DNA of 40,616 nucleotides, taken from Basidiobolus heterosporus B8920 (Eukaryota > Basidiobolomycota > Basidiobolomycetes > Basidiobolales > Basidiobolaceae). The notes under the pieces were generated by a model, which had not been told where the DNA came from, did no database searches, and saw only the letters and a program-made list of their open reading frames with translations. Position 1 is the first letter of the stretch. The number at the start of each line of letters is the position of its first letter. Location: the NCBI GenBank assembly GCA_000697455.1, contig JNET01030093.1, positions 1 to 40,616 on the forward strand, read 5' to 3'. A program made the translations under genes and the position numbers. Below, piece by piece: positions 22,467 to 32,579 of this stretch.

Positions 22467-23967
22467 ATGCTTCAGGAGAAAGATAGGAAATTCAGTTCGG
22501 TCACTACAGAGCCCATAAAGGCCCAGTTACAGACAAAACCTGCGTTGGCGTCAGACTCGAAGACTCAACAAGCTTGGCTACACTTTGTTGCTGGAGGGTA
22601 AGCCATTTTCCAGGGAATGTATGACTTGCATTTATTGACCTCCTCTTTTAGACTCGGAGGTATGATAGGCTGCTCTTTAACATGTCCATTAGACGTAGTG
22701 AAGACCAGGCTTCAGGTACTTTGCTTCTAGCTTTACAGTGGTTTTGAAACCTCTTGCATTAACTTATTTTTACTTCAGTCTTCTTTGTATAAGCCAACAC
22801 CTACTTTCTATTCAAATGCCCATAGATCAGTTTTCTCCACAATAAGTACCCATGTTGTGGAGACTGTTGGGATTTTAAAGTACGTTCTTGCTTATCTTTG
22901 GTTTGTTTTAAGAGAAAAGTGTAACGTTGAATTGTTACCATTGTAGAACGATCAAGCACCAAGAAGGTGTTCGTGGATTATTCAAAGGTTTGGGACCCAT
23001 TCTCGTGGGCGTTGTCCCTGCAAGAGCCATTTACTTTGCAGCATATGGAAACGGCAAACGCGTATTATCAGAACTGAATGGGGGAAAGGAAACATCCCTA
23101 ATTCACCTTAGTGCAGCTGCTAGTGCTGGTAATTACACATATTCGTCGCTTGCGCTTATTGCAAAATGGTAACCTTCACATTTTGTGAACGTGTATTAGG
23201 AATCATCACCGCTACCGCCACTAGTCCAATCTGGTTAGTCAAGACCCGTATCCAACTTCAAGCAATGGAAACTTCAGCAATCCGATACAAGAACAGCTGG
23301 GATTGTGCGTACCAAGTGGTCAAAACTGAGGGAGTACTCGGACTTTACAGAGGTGTTAGTGCGTCCTATCTAGGTTCGTATTGGATGGTTCAATTGTATT
23401 CGCTTCTGTCCCTAATGAGCTGTTTTAGGTGTGACGGAAGGAACTCTACAGTGGGTGGTTTACGAGAAACTCAAGTCGATGATTCATCAACGTCGTCGTG
23501 GCGGAAATGATGAGAATTTCAGTACAGAGAACAAGTCAATTGGTGGTACGTTGTATTTGCAAACATGGCATGCATGTCAACGATTAATCAAATTTCTAAA
23601 TAGATTGGTTGGAATACTTTGCCGCTGCTGGAACTGCAAAGCTTTTTGCCGCAGTTGTGACTTATCCTCACGAGGTGCGTTGACTGGCCTTTCCTATCTT
23701 TCATTTCCAAGCCTTGTTCTTACCTTTTCCCTCATGCAACAGGTTGTTCGTACCAGAATGAGACAGACTCCCACCATAGACGGTATTCACAAGTACACTG
23801 GTCTCAGCCAATGCTTCAAGTTAATTTTGAAAGAAGAAGGACCGATTGCACTTTATGGTGGTATGACAGCGCATGTGATGCGCGCAGTTCCCAACGCAGC
23901 GATCATGTTCTTCTGCTATGAAGCAATTATACATACTTTCGGTCAAAAGAATAGCCAAACTGCTTAG
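22467..23967 (+). CDS. RIM2: Mitochondrial pyrimidine nucleotide carrier, RIM2/SLC25A33-A36 type
   Basis: Eight exons: 22467-22597, 22652-22715, 22779-22879, 22947-23128, 23200-23373, 23429-23542, 23604-23674, 23743-23967. They give 353 aa (yeast Rim2 is 377). The three SLC25 signatures are PLDVVKTR, PIWLVKTR and PHEVVRTR, one per repeat. The tryptophan in the second and the PHEVVRTRMRQTP...KYTGL block in the third mark the nucleotide-carrier branch and Rim2 in particular. The family exchanges pyrimidine nucleoside triphosphates for monophosphates across the mitochondrial inner membrane, feeding mtDNA and RNA synthesis; Rim2 is also linked to iron import. All splice junctions are GT-AG and in frame. 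FAD/folate (Flx1) and NAD (Ndt1) carriers are relatives, but their third repeat fits less well. Confidence 0.9.
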
Positions 23968-24637
23968 ACTGCTTATTATTTAGAAGATTTTCTAGACTAT
24001 AGTTTAATATATATTTAGTCCTCATCCAAAGAAAATAGAGACGCTGGCCTAATATCCAGCCTTATTCTGCGTAGTGTCTGTCGTATACCTTCTACATAGA
24101 TATTTGGCAGTTACTAGATTCTCCTCGAAGCAAATTGGCTTGGCCCTTTGCTCTTGTATTCTTTTGCAACTTTGTCCTCAATATCCACCTCCAATTGTAT
24201 AAACTGAACTTTTAAACCACTTTGTCTTGGTTAGTATTCAATGGATAACTGTCGATTCAGATGAAGAGAAAGTCAAGGGATAGTAGAGCATTCACATAAA
24301 GAAACCGTGAAGCCATGAAATCCATTCTGCTCTAGTGAACCAAAGGTGTAGAACCGGTTTATTACTAGGATCTAATCAGGAGCTTAACCAATCATGCGGA
24401 TAGCTGTCTAAGAGTTGTCCACAGAAGATTGAAATTCTTGTCACAAGATCAAATGTGAGATCGAGATTTCAATATTATAACTTGAATATCTATCGAAATT
24501 TACCCTAAACGTCAACCACCCTTCCCCTATTTTTTTTCAAAGTCTACAAAATTTCCGTTGCAGAAACGTTGGTAGTGAACAACTTTACTGGGACTTTCTT
24601 CACTTTCAATTCCTGAATTCCTTCCTTCGAAAACACC
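23968..24637. other. Spacer between carrier and endosulfine genes
   Basis: No gene is seen. The right part, from about 24500, has a TTTACCCTAAAC word (the complement reads GTTTAGGGTAAA) and a T-rich stretch before the endosulfine start. Confidence 0.5.
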
Positions 24638-25132
24638 ATGCTCCCTGCTAAGCAAAATAAGATTGATTTGAGTGTAAGTATTCCTTTCATCCTTCTAGTT
24701 GCTGCCTCTCCGTATGAACTTTGTTAGTAACCAAATTTACTTTCATCTAACTTGGACATCCAGAAATTGACAGAAGAGGAGAAGAAAATCTTCAAGATGT
24801 ACGGTCGTTTACCGAGTGGTAAGGATCTAGTAAACCATCGTCTTAAGGTAGGAATGCTTGTTTTAACGTTGGTTTGACTGATTAGCTAATACACAACTTT
24901 TCCAAAGGATCGTAAATACTTCGACTCGGGTGATTACGCACTTCAAAAAGCTGGCAAAACCACAGCTGCCGAAGTTGGTTCTCAACATCCCAGCCCCGAA
25001 AAGATCCCCCATGCCCAAAGTCCACCAACCTCACCTTCAGCAAGCCTCCAAAACTCTCCTCACAAGGAGACTACTCTCTCGCAACTCGCCAAAGAGGCTA
25101 CAGAAGGCGTCCCACCCACTTTCAACTTGTGA
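24638..25132 (+). CDS. IGO1: Endosulfine/ARPP-19 family PP2A-B55 inhibitor (Igo1-like)
   Basis: Three exons, 24638-24673, 24764-24847 and 24908-25132, give 114 aa. The endosulfine core is complete: LTEEEKKIFKMYGRLPSGKD, then KYFDSGDYALQKAG. S47 in FDSGDY is the site that Greatwall/Rim15 kinases phosphorylate; the phospho-protein then blocks PP2A-B55. In yeasts this controls quiescence entry and mitotic commitment. The N-terminus before the core is only 12 residues, shorter than in yeast or human. The C-terminal half is disordered and proline/serine-rich, with two full Cdk consensus sites (SPEK, SPHK). The third exon overlaps a longer open frame in another phase, which is a shadow. Confidence is high because the diagnostic hexapeptide is exact. 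Confidence 0.93.
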
Positions 25133-25823
25133 ACTTTCAACCATTCCTCCTTACGCTGCCCTCCAAATAGAACTTTCCTTGGAAACATGTTTACAATTGG
25201 ATAAAGAGTACCTCAAAGCAAATTCTCTTGTTTATTCAGTCGTTGTGCAATTCGTTTCTGTCTTGTTCGGTAGGTCTACTGGTTCCCTAACTTCTTCTAC
25301 ATATCACATCTATCTTACTCCTCATCAAACTACACCCTATCATTCTTAACGTAACATAGTATCGCAATCATCGCATACATTTTACTCGATTGCCCACCCC
25401 TCTATCTCGATGTAGAGACTTTAATGCCGTATCCCCTCACTTTCTTACGTGTCCCAAACCAATGAATACTCCCACTCACGCCCTTTATACATATAAAGCA
25501 TTCCATGGGTGGGTCGATTGTATTGTCTTTATTTTATGTTACGATTGATTTCAATTCCAACTCCACATTTTCTAACGACATTAAAAGAATGAAAAAACCA
25601 ACCGCGGCCCAACAAGCACACAAGGAAAAGAGTAGTTCATTGATGGTGGATAGAATAGAGTATTGCATATGATTTGATGGTAGATAGAGTATAGTATTCT
25701 TTTTAATCTATGTTCAGATCGGTGATTTTTACATGGAGAATCCAACATCTATCCATAGGTAAATTGACTGCTTGCTAAAGATCATTCAATGTGCTATTTT
25801 TGTTGTGTGGAGTCGTTAGGGCT
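25133..25823. other. Convergent 3' spacer between endosulfine and POB3 genes
   Basis: No gene is seen. The region is pyrimidine-rich on the plus strand up to about 25450. It contains the near-direct repeat GGTGGATAGAATAGAGTAT / GGTAGATAGAGTATAGTAT around 25645-25697. Confidence 0.5.
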
Positions 25824-27716
25824 TCATTTTGTACTCTTGCTTTTCGTTACTTCCTCCATCATGTCGTCTGATACTACTTCACCATCGCTACCAACATCTG
25901 AGCCCGCATAGTTCTCGTTGTATTCTTCTTCGATGTCAGAGTCACTTTCTTCAGCAATGAAATCCTCATCCGGACTTTCTTCCTCCTCTTCACCTGGTGC
26001 TCCAGGTGAGCTCACTCGGGCACGTTTACGTCCACCGCTGGTGTCTTCATCGTCACTATCAGATAGATCCAATCCTGCGTAGCTGGTAAGTGCTTCGTCA
26101 CCAAGCTCACTCTTGGTCTTGATCTTCTTGGATTTAAGGAACTCTTCCAGATTCGCGTATTCTTCGCGGTTGATACTAGAGAACTGGTAATCCGCGCCAC
26201 TCTTCATGTTGAACTTCACATCGAAAGTACGAACTGAGGATGAACCAGCACTGCCGACACTAATGATTCAAAAGATGAAAGCAGGTAAGGAACCATGCTA
26301 TAATACACTAAGGGATTGATTTCATGTCACTTACCGTGAGAATGTCACGCTACCGACTTCGGAGTGGGGGATGAATGTGGGTGGCTTGGGAATAAACATA
26401 AAGCATTTCTCGAGTGGATACAGGAATCCTTCGTTGGCTTTCATGGACGCCTTAACCGCAGATGTACCATGGTGACTACGGTATTGGCCAGGAACAGTGA
26501 CTTTTCTGCCGGTTAACACTCGGAAGATGGTGCTGATTACTTCGTATGTAGGGGCTTCGTATTTCTTGCTCAACTTCCCTTCGTATTTCTCTTCCAGTGT
26601 CTCATCATCCAAATTCAATAACACATCAATCTCCTCGTCTCTAACAAATTGGGTCACTAAGAATGGATATCTGGTTTGACCTTGTCTAATAGGTGGGTCC
26701 AACCCAATCACGAACATAACATGAACATCATCTGGCTTGGGTAACAGGAATAGCTTGATGATATTGTTGTAGACGATTTTGTAATCATAAGTTTTACCAC
26801 GCAAGCGTAAGAAAGTGGGAAACATGTCCATATCGTAACGACCACGTGGTGTAAGGCAGAGAATTTCCTGGAACAACACGATACTCTCTCCAGTAACTTG
26901 ACCCAAGTCGGCTTTGGTTTTGACGGTTTCATAAAATACAGAGACAGCGTTCTTGACTTCTTCCTCATCCTCTTTCTCACCTTCAGTGAGCTCTTCTTTC
27001 TCTTCATCGGGATTGGCAGCAGTAGTACCAGGGATGTAAAATCTCATTTCAACCAATTCATCCCCAGAATATCCCTTCTTTTTACCACCAAATCTATCAC
27101 TTTGTTCGGGTGACATGAATTCCAAACTGACTTCATTTTTACCAGCCAAATTGGTATTGGCGACTTCACTCATAGGTACTTCAAACATCGGCTTGTTTTG
27201 AACGTTAAAAGTAAGGTAATTTCCTGCAAAGGAGGGTTAATTAAGAAATCTATTCTAAAACTTACATAAATCATGAAAGTTTACACTTACCTTCAAACTC
27301 GGTCTTTCCCCAATTCCAACCTTTCAAGCTCATCTCTTTCACCTCAAGTGGGATCTTAAATAAACTTTTGGCTACTTCCTTCAGAGTTTCAAAGTCCTAA
27401 AGAGTGAGGAAGAAGAATATCAGGAAACCATTTGGCCAAAAACGACACCATCGACGTGTAGAACAAACCAATTTCCACTTACGTTTCTGTGAAAACCATC
27501 GAATTTTACAGTGGCATCGTTTCTTAACTTAATTCTAAGTTCATAGTCTCTAGCTGCACGTAACCAATAGAGTTTGCGAATCTCAGCTACTGGAATGGTG
27601 AAAATCTTCTCACCTACTGTGGCTTTCCAACCAATACCACTATCGACCAACCTTAAACGGCCTGGTGTAGGTTGTAGTCCTAGATAAATGTTGTCGAATT
27701 GAGTTTTTCCTGACAT
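25824..27716 (-). CDS. POB3: FACT complex subunit POB3/SSRP1
   Basis: Four exons on the minus strand: 27483-27716, 27291-27396, 26335-27223, 25824-26259. They give 554 aa (yeast Pob3 is 552). The N-terminal dimerisation domain starts MSGKTQFDNIYLG and includes GWKATVG. The double PH-like middle domain includes IVLFQEILCLTPRGRYDM, FLRLRGKTYDYKI and YPFLVTQF. The last exon has TFDVKFNMKSG and SSINREEYANLEEF, followed by a long acidic tail (GEEEEESPDEDF). No HMG box follows, as is normal for fungal Pob3. With Spt16 it forms FACT, which loosens and rebuilds nucleosomes during transcription and replication. Start choice: ATG 27716 begins the conserved domain; an upstream in-frame extension to 27845 is not conserved in character. 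Confidence 0.95.
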
Positions 27717-28450
27717 GTTCGTTACTTTTGGTCGAGAATATCTATCTAAGGGTACACTGGGCGTACTGTGAGTTTGTAGATATAGACCTGACAGTTTACA
27801 GCTAAACCTGGTGGGAAAAAAAGGAGGCAATACTGGAAATCTCAATGGAAAACAGAAAAATCAAATAAAAACAATGCATTGCGACATGTTTCCCCTCGGT
27901 ATCTATGTGTTTCTCATTCTAGTACTTTTATTGACCCTTCAAACTATCAACACGATGTGATGACTGTTCCGTTTGCAACATGCGATTGACCAATCACTTG
28001 GAGTAATCCATCCTAATCCATGCATACAACCAACGATGAATGTTTGATGATAGTATATGGGTAGTTTATATAGATACCCTTATTTATGTTAAAAGTGGAG
28101 ATTATTTCAAAAGCAGCTCGAGAAATCAATAAAAAATGGAATAATATGTAGAAGAATGCCAACAATCAGGCGAAACCAAAACTTCCCTTCTTCTACCTCT
28201 TTGTTGTAGAAAGTGATTCGTCTACTCCCTCCAGGATCCCCCCCACCACCATCACCTCACGAAAACCTCTCTACTACGCGGTAAGAGAAACTAGTTTACC
28301 CCACTCATGACTGGTTATGCAGGAAATATTCGTATGTAATGAGCTTGAAGAAAATTTACGAACGGTTTGGCAGTCCTAGGAGTCGTCCTATCACTAAATG
28401 AGAATCTGGTCAAAATCAATCTACACTGTCGAAAAAAGTCCAAGTAAACC
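27717..28450. other. Spacer between POB3 and tail-anchored protein gene
   Basis: No gene is seen. It includes the POB3 leader and the 3' region of the next minus-strand gene, with a C-rich run near 28230-28255. A possible terminal exon of the neighbouring gene lies just left of 28451 (see that entry). Confidence 0.45.
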
Positions 28451-28984
28451 TCAACTTACTACCAAGATAGCTACTAGTATGACGACAAGTAATAAGATGA
28501 TGGTAGCAAATATTAGGTAAAAGAAACGCCTAGACTTGTACCATTTTATGGTTCTGACCTCCACATTTACGTTACCCAATTCAAGTTGAGCCTCTTCCTT
28601 TGGAGCCACCGGATTCTCACTAATCTTTGCCAAGGTGAAGTCTGATATCAGTTTACTGGTGCGATTCGAGTTGTCCAAAGTGAAAAAATTCTCGTTCCCA
28701 ATCGCTTGCTTATACAAATTTTCTCTTCTGACTTCGTCGTTATACTCGTGATAACTGAGTGCTCGTTCTGGCTTGTTAGTCTTATCCAAGAGTGTACTCA
28801 TACGCATGGTTTTGCGTAATAGAGAGCTTAGATCCTCCTCTGGTGTATCAGTATGCTTGGATGTTTTGGTCAAACTGCGGCTCAAGACAGCGCCGATTTT
28901 AGTACTACCAGAGAAAGTGATCCCTTTTTCAGGCTCCTTGGGCGGGCTGCTCACCTGGATGGCCATCTGTGGGTTGGCTAACAT
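28451..28984 (-). CDS. Tail-anchored single-pass membrane protein (about 177 aa), function unknown
   Basis: This is a minus-strand frame from ATG 28984. About 145 hydrophilic residues (serine, threonine and lysine rich, with KEPEKG, LLRKTMRMSTLLDK and YHEYNDEVRRE) are followed by a basic patch (KWYKSRR) and one strong hydrophobic segment at the C-terminus (residues about 154-176). There is no signal peptide, so the bulk should face the cytosol. The reading frame stops at 28451, but the last codons contain a perfect donor (GTAAGT). A 54-nt intron ending in an AG near 28405 would replace the final residues with three others and then a stop. Either form ends right after the membrane segment. Alternatively a longer luminal domain follows in unseen exons. 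I do not recognise the family. Confidence 0.6.
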   Translation of the reverse strand: MLANPQMAIQVSSPPKEPEKGITFSGSTKIGAVLSRSLTKTSKHTDTPEEDLSSLLRKTMRMSTLLDKTNKPERALSYHEYNDEVRRENLYKQAIGNENFFTLDNSNRTSKLISDFTLAKISENPVAPKEEAQLELGNVNVEVRTIKWYKSRRFFYLIFATIILLLVVILVAILVVS

Positions 28985-29754
28985 CGTGTTGAAAAGAGAT
29001 AGAAGCTAGTTTTCCAATGATCAGGTTGAGATATCCGATAGTTATGGTAATACTTGAGTGTGATTTCTGAAACTAGGTGTGAAGAAGATGTAAAGGAGAT
29101 TTAATCCGACAAGGCCATATGCTACTGGACTTTGAAAGTAAAGAGAACAAAAGTGTAATGAACGATCGGGGCACGTGTGGTAAATAAGAGAAATAGAAGG
29201 GGCTGGGGAAAGGGGAAGGGTTAGAAAAACCATGATCATTTCAAGGCACGCTCAGAATGAGTCGAGCTCATCACACTCACACTCAGCACACAGCACATAT
29301 CCACTGTACTCCCTATGTACTTCACAGGTATCAGCAGCATCGCGGTGTAGGGCTGTCTGAAGAGGCATCTCTCCCAAGACTGTGTACAGACGACTCGGAT
29401 AGGTGAGGGGATGGATTCCTCGGTACTCTACTCAGCATTAATTAACTCGCTACTTGAACAACGTTGAACAACACTACAGTGTAGATCTAGCTAGCACAGC
29501 ACTGGGTAAATCGATGCCAGGTGTCGATGCTGATTGGCACATTTAACATACTTCCTCACTGTTTCAAACCGAGTTTCACTAACAGCACAACTCTGGTCCT
29601 AGCTATGGAATATTCCGATTGGATATGTGTCAGGCTATCCTAAACTAGGGATTATGGCTTTATTGAAATGATGTATGGACGATGATAGATGGCCACACAA
29701 AAGGAAGAAATGAGTAAATGTACACGGTATATCAGCAGTTATATCAGCAGTTGT
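28985..29754. other. Spacer with a G-run tract
   Basis: No gene is supported. A G-rich tract lies at 29199-29220. The rest is unremarkable. Confidence 0.45.
29199..29220 (+). promoter_or_regulatory. G-run tract (possible G-quadruplex) upstream of tail-anchored gene
   Basis: Four G-runs (GGGG, GGGG, GGGG, GGG) have 2-3 nt spacers and are followed by TTAG. This fits a quadruplex pattern. It lies about 215 bp upstream of the minus-strand gene starting at 28984. Confidence 0.5.
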
Positions 29755-32161
29755 TTACATTGGAAGTAACGATGCAAAGTCGGTGCTAGCGGCATCTTCG
29801 AGAGCGCGGTTTAACAGCTCAATAGTTTGCGGATTGTTGGGCTCGATGCTCAGCGACTAAGGATAAGAGAGGTTAGCGGAGGGAACAGGGAATTGGCTGG
29901 GTGAGTTGACAGTGTATGTGAGTTGGTAGTGTAATGAATCAGTACCTCGTGATATTGCATGATGGCCTCATCTAGTTCACCCTTTACATAGTGAATCAAC
30001 CCGATTGCTGCAATCACATCAGGGAGTTTGGATTGCAACTTCAGTGCCTTGTGGAAGAAACGAAGTGCATCTTCAAACCGACTACGAGAGAAACCCCGTT
30101 GAGTTTGCGGAAATACATGTACGCAAGTTCTCTACTTACCCGACTTTGCGATAAACATGGCCCAGGTTCACCCAGATGGAAAGTAGTAGCTTCTGAGTTG
30201 CATTAATCTTATCGCACACTGAGTTGGCTTCCTCGAGATATTCTATTGCTTGCTCGTACCTAAAATGAATTTGGTCAGTGTTTGGGTTTGACAGAGAACC
30301 TTTCGTGCTCTCCTTACAATTGGCTCTGATAGTATACAACGCCGAGCTCGTTTAGCAAGCACGGATCCCCATTGCATATTTTGTAACTGGCCTGTAAGTA
30401 CTCCTCCGCAAGAGCGCAGTTGTTTGAGTGAAGCTGTTGCATTCCAATAAATAAGGCAGGTAAATGGCTCCTAGTACGATCGGAAATAGATTCAGAAACG
30501 GACACAGAAATAGGTTGTTAATTCTGTTCCACTACTTACCCCTGGAAAAGTCTCGCGGCCGTAGAGTACGCAGAAATGGCCTGATCGTGTTCCCCTTCAA
30601 TGGCAAATGAATGGGCAAATCCCAACCAGGCAGGCCCAAAGTTGGAATCCATGGTGGAGGCCTTACTGAAATAACGTCTTGCCTCTGGAATTTTGGTTAC
30701 GCTCAAGTAATAGCATCCAACGGCAAACCAACTGACAGGAGAGTCGGGGATGTTGTCAACCAGGTGATGGCCCAAGTAGAAAAGTTTGTTTTTCATATCC
30801 AACTCGTACATGCATGAGATGTGTGTCGGCAGACAGGCCAAGTTGAAGGAATCTCCGTCTAAGATTCTATATCAACCCCGTTGGTTAACCTCGTTGGCTG
30901 AAACTTGATTCAAATGCTCACTTACTTGGTGGTGATCTCTAGGCACTTCTTGAAGTCGCACTTGAAATAGTACGTCTCAGCTTTGCTGAACATCACATCC
31001 GAGTTACTCGCCAACTTGTATTCGGTCTCTAAGGTATTTACAGCAGTCTCGAAGCTTTCTTCATTAGTGTACTATAGATGGTTGAGAAGAAGTCGTTTAG
31101 CATCTGGTTAGTTAATTCAAAAGTGCACTAGGTGCTGACCTTCTTGAGTTTGGTCATGTACAAGAGTTTAATCAATTGGGCATCCTCTGTTGTATGTTCA
31201 TTGTATTGCAGAGATTGAAGCAATTTGCGCTCTAAGAAGAAAGAGAACGATGAGTTTGTGAGCTGGCTGGATTCGATCCACAAAATAGTACCCTCTTCGT
31301 CGGTTAGCATGTGATTTCCAATTAAAGCCTGGAAGGCCTGTATATGCATAACTATCGTCAGTAATGTGTATTTGGTAAGATTATTATGCGGATCGTCACC
31401 TCGTAGCATTTAACGTCAATCAGCAATGCTTCTTTATAGCATTCCTTGGCCCGGTCAAGCTTGCTCTGTTTGGTATATATGACTCCACGTAGGTAGCACA
31501 TAGAAGCCTCCAGCTTGACGCCACCATCAGTGTTCTTTACCTTAGGTATAGAATCCAGTCCTTGTGTGCCACAAATAGTTGAAGATTAAGTATTCTTTTG
31601 CCAGCCATCATATTCGATTTGGAAATGTGTATACCTGAGGTAGACTTGAAGGGATTTTCTTCGCCGAGAATCTCTAAGGCTTCTCCCCATTTCTCTAGTT
31701 TTATCTAGATTAAATTAGTTGTAAACAAATTGCACCGAATGTTTCAAGAGTACGAGGTTATAACTACTCACGGAACATTGGGCGGCTAAATATCTACAAG
31801 CTACACTAGACTTGAGTAAATGTCTTCGTTGTAGCAATTTCTCTGCTCGTGTGTATTGTTTTGTTAAGAAATAGGCTTGAGCTAGCCAGAACACGTCGTT
31901 AGGATCAGCTAAGAGAAGGATGTTAAAGCGGTGTGAAATATGGAAATAGAAGAGACTTCACATACAAGTTATAGAAAGTACTTTGTCGCCCCAAAAAATT
32001 GCAGTTTCATACAAGTGTTGCTGTAGAGCATCATGTCTCCACATTCGAAGTTTGTCAGGTAAAGTTGGTGTATTGTAACTGTAACTCAAGTCAGTTAACG
32101 ACGGAGAGTACGGTGAAGAACCACTAATGGTGAAGGGAGTTGGAGAGTTCAGTGGATTCAT
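29755..32161 (-). CDS. CDC16: Anaphase-promoting complex TPR subunit APC6 (Cdc16/Cut9)
   Basis: Eleven exons on the minus strand: 31966-32161, 31772-31908, 31635-31704, 31400-31560, 31140-31337, 30926-31071, 30540-30866, 30318-30470, 30140-30259, 29946-30081, 29755-29856. They give 581 aa, in frame throughout. The N-terminal family signature is [20 protein letters not shown] followed by [13 protein letters not shown]. Tandem TPRs follow (for example [65 protein letters not shown]). These match APC6, a scaffold of the APC/C ubiquitin ligase that degrades securin and cyclin B. The residues before the first repeat are rich in S and P. A non-coding 5' exon is possible because an AG acceptor lies just upstream of the start. 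APC3 and APC8 also have TPRs but lack this N-terminus. Confidence 0.92.
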
Positions 32162-32579
32162 CAGTTCGGTATATTCACCCGTTTTCTATAACGTCAAAGG
32201 AATATCAATCACCACACTGGAATGCCCGATATACCTGAACTACAATGTTTGTTTTGTTATGATTACTTGTTTTTATTGTTGATTTTCAAAATCCATTTTT
32301 AGCTATAAAACTCCAATCCTTGGTTATTTCTTTGTTTATCTGTAAATTGAATGTTTAAGTAGTTAAGGGATGCGTGGTGATTAATATTATATTCTTTGCC
32401 CTTTGACTTACCCAGTCATCGATTAATCCATCAGTGATCCATCCATGATCTATCCATATTGGTTGCTGATAATGTTCATGAAGGTTGTGGGTTTTCACGT
32501 GGTGGTTTATTGTAATAGAATCCTAATTGTTAGAACTAAAAAATACAAATGGTACGTAGAGTCTGGGTAGTTGGAACCC
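32162..32579. other. Spacer between APC6 and urease genes
   Basis: No gene is seen. It holds the APC6 leader and the urease 3' region. It includes a run of ATCCAT/GATC words (CATCGATTAATCCATCAGTGATCCATCC, shown here only as its position, 32417-32457). Confidence 0.4.

Noticed and set aside
22467-23967. Assignment of the carrier as FAD/folate (Flx1) or NAD (Ndt1) carrier
   Set aside because: These share the PIW signature in repeat 2, but the PHEVVRTRMRQTP...KYTGL block in repeat 3 fits Rim2 best.
24930-25349. 139-codon plus-strand frame over the endosulfine gene
   Set aside because: It runs in a different phase from the exon that encodes FDSGDY; the endosulfine frame ends properly at 25132.
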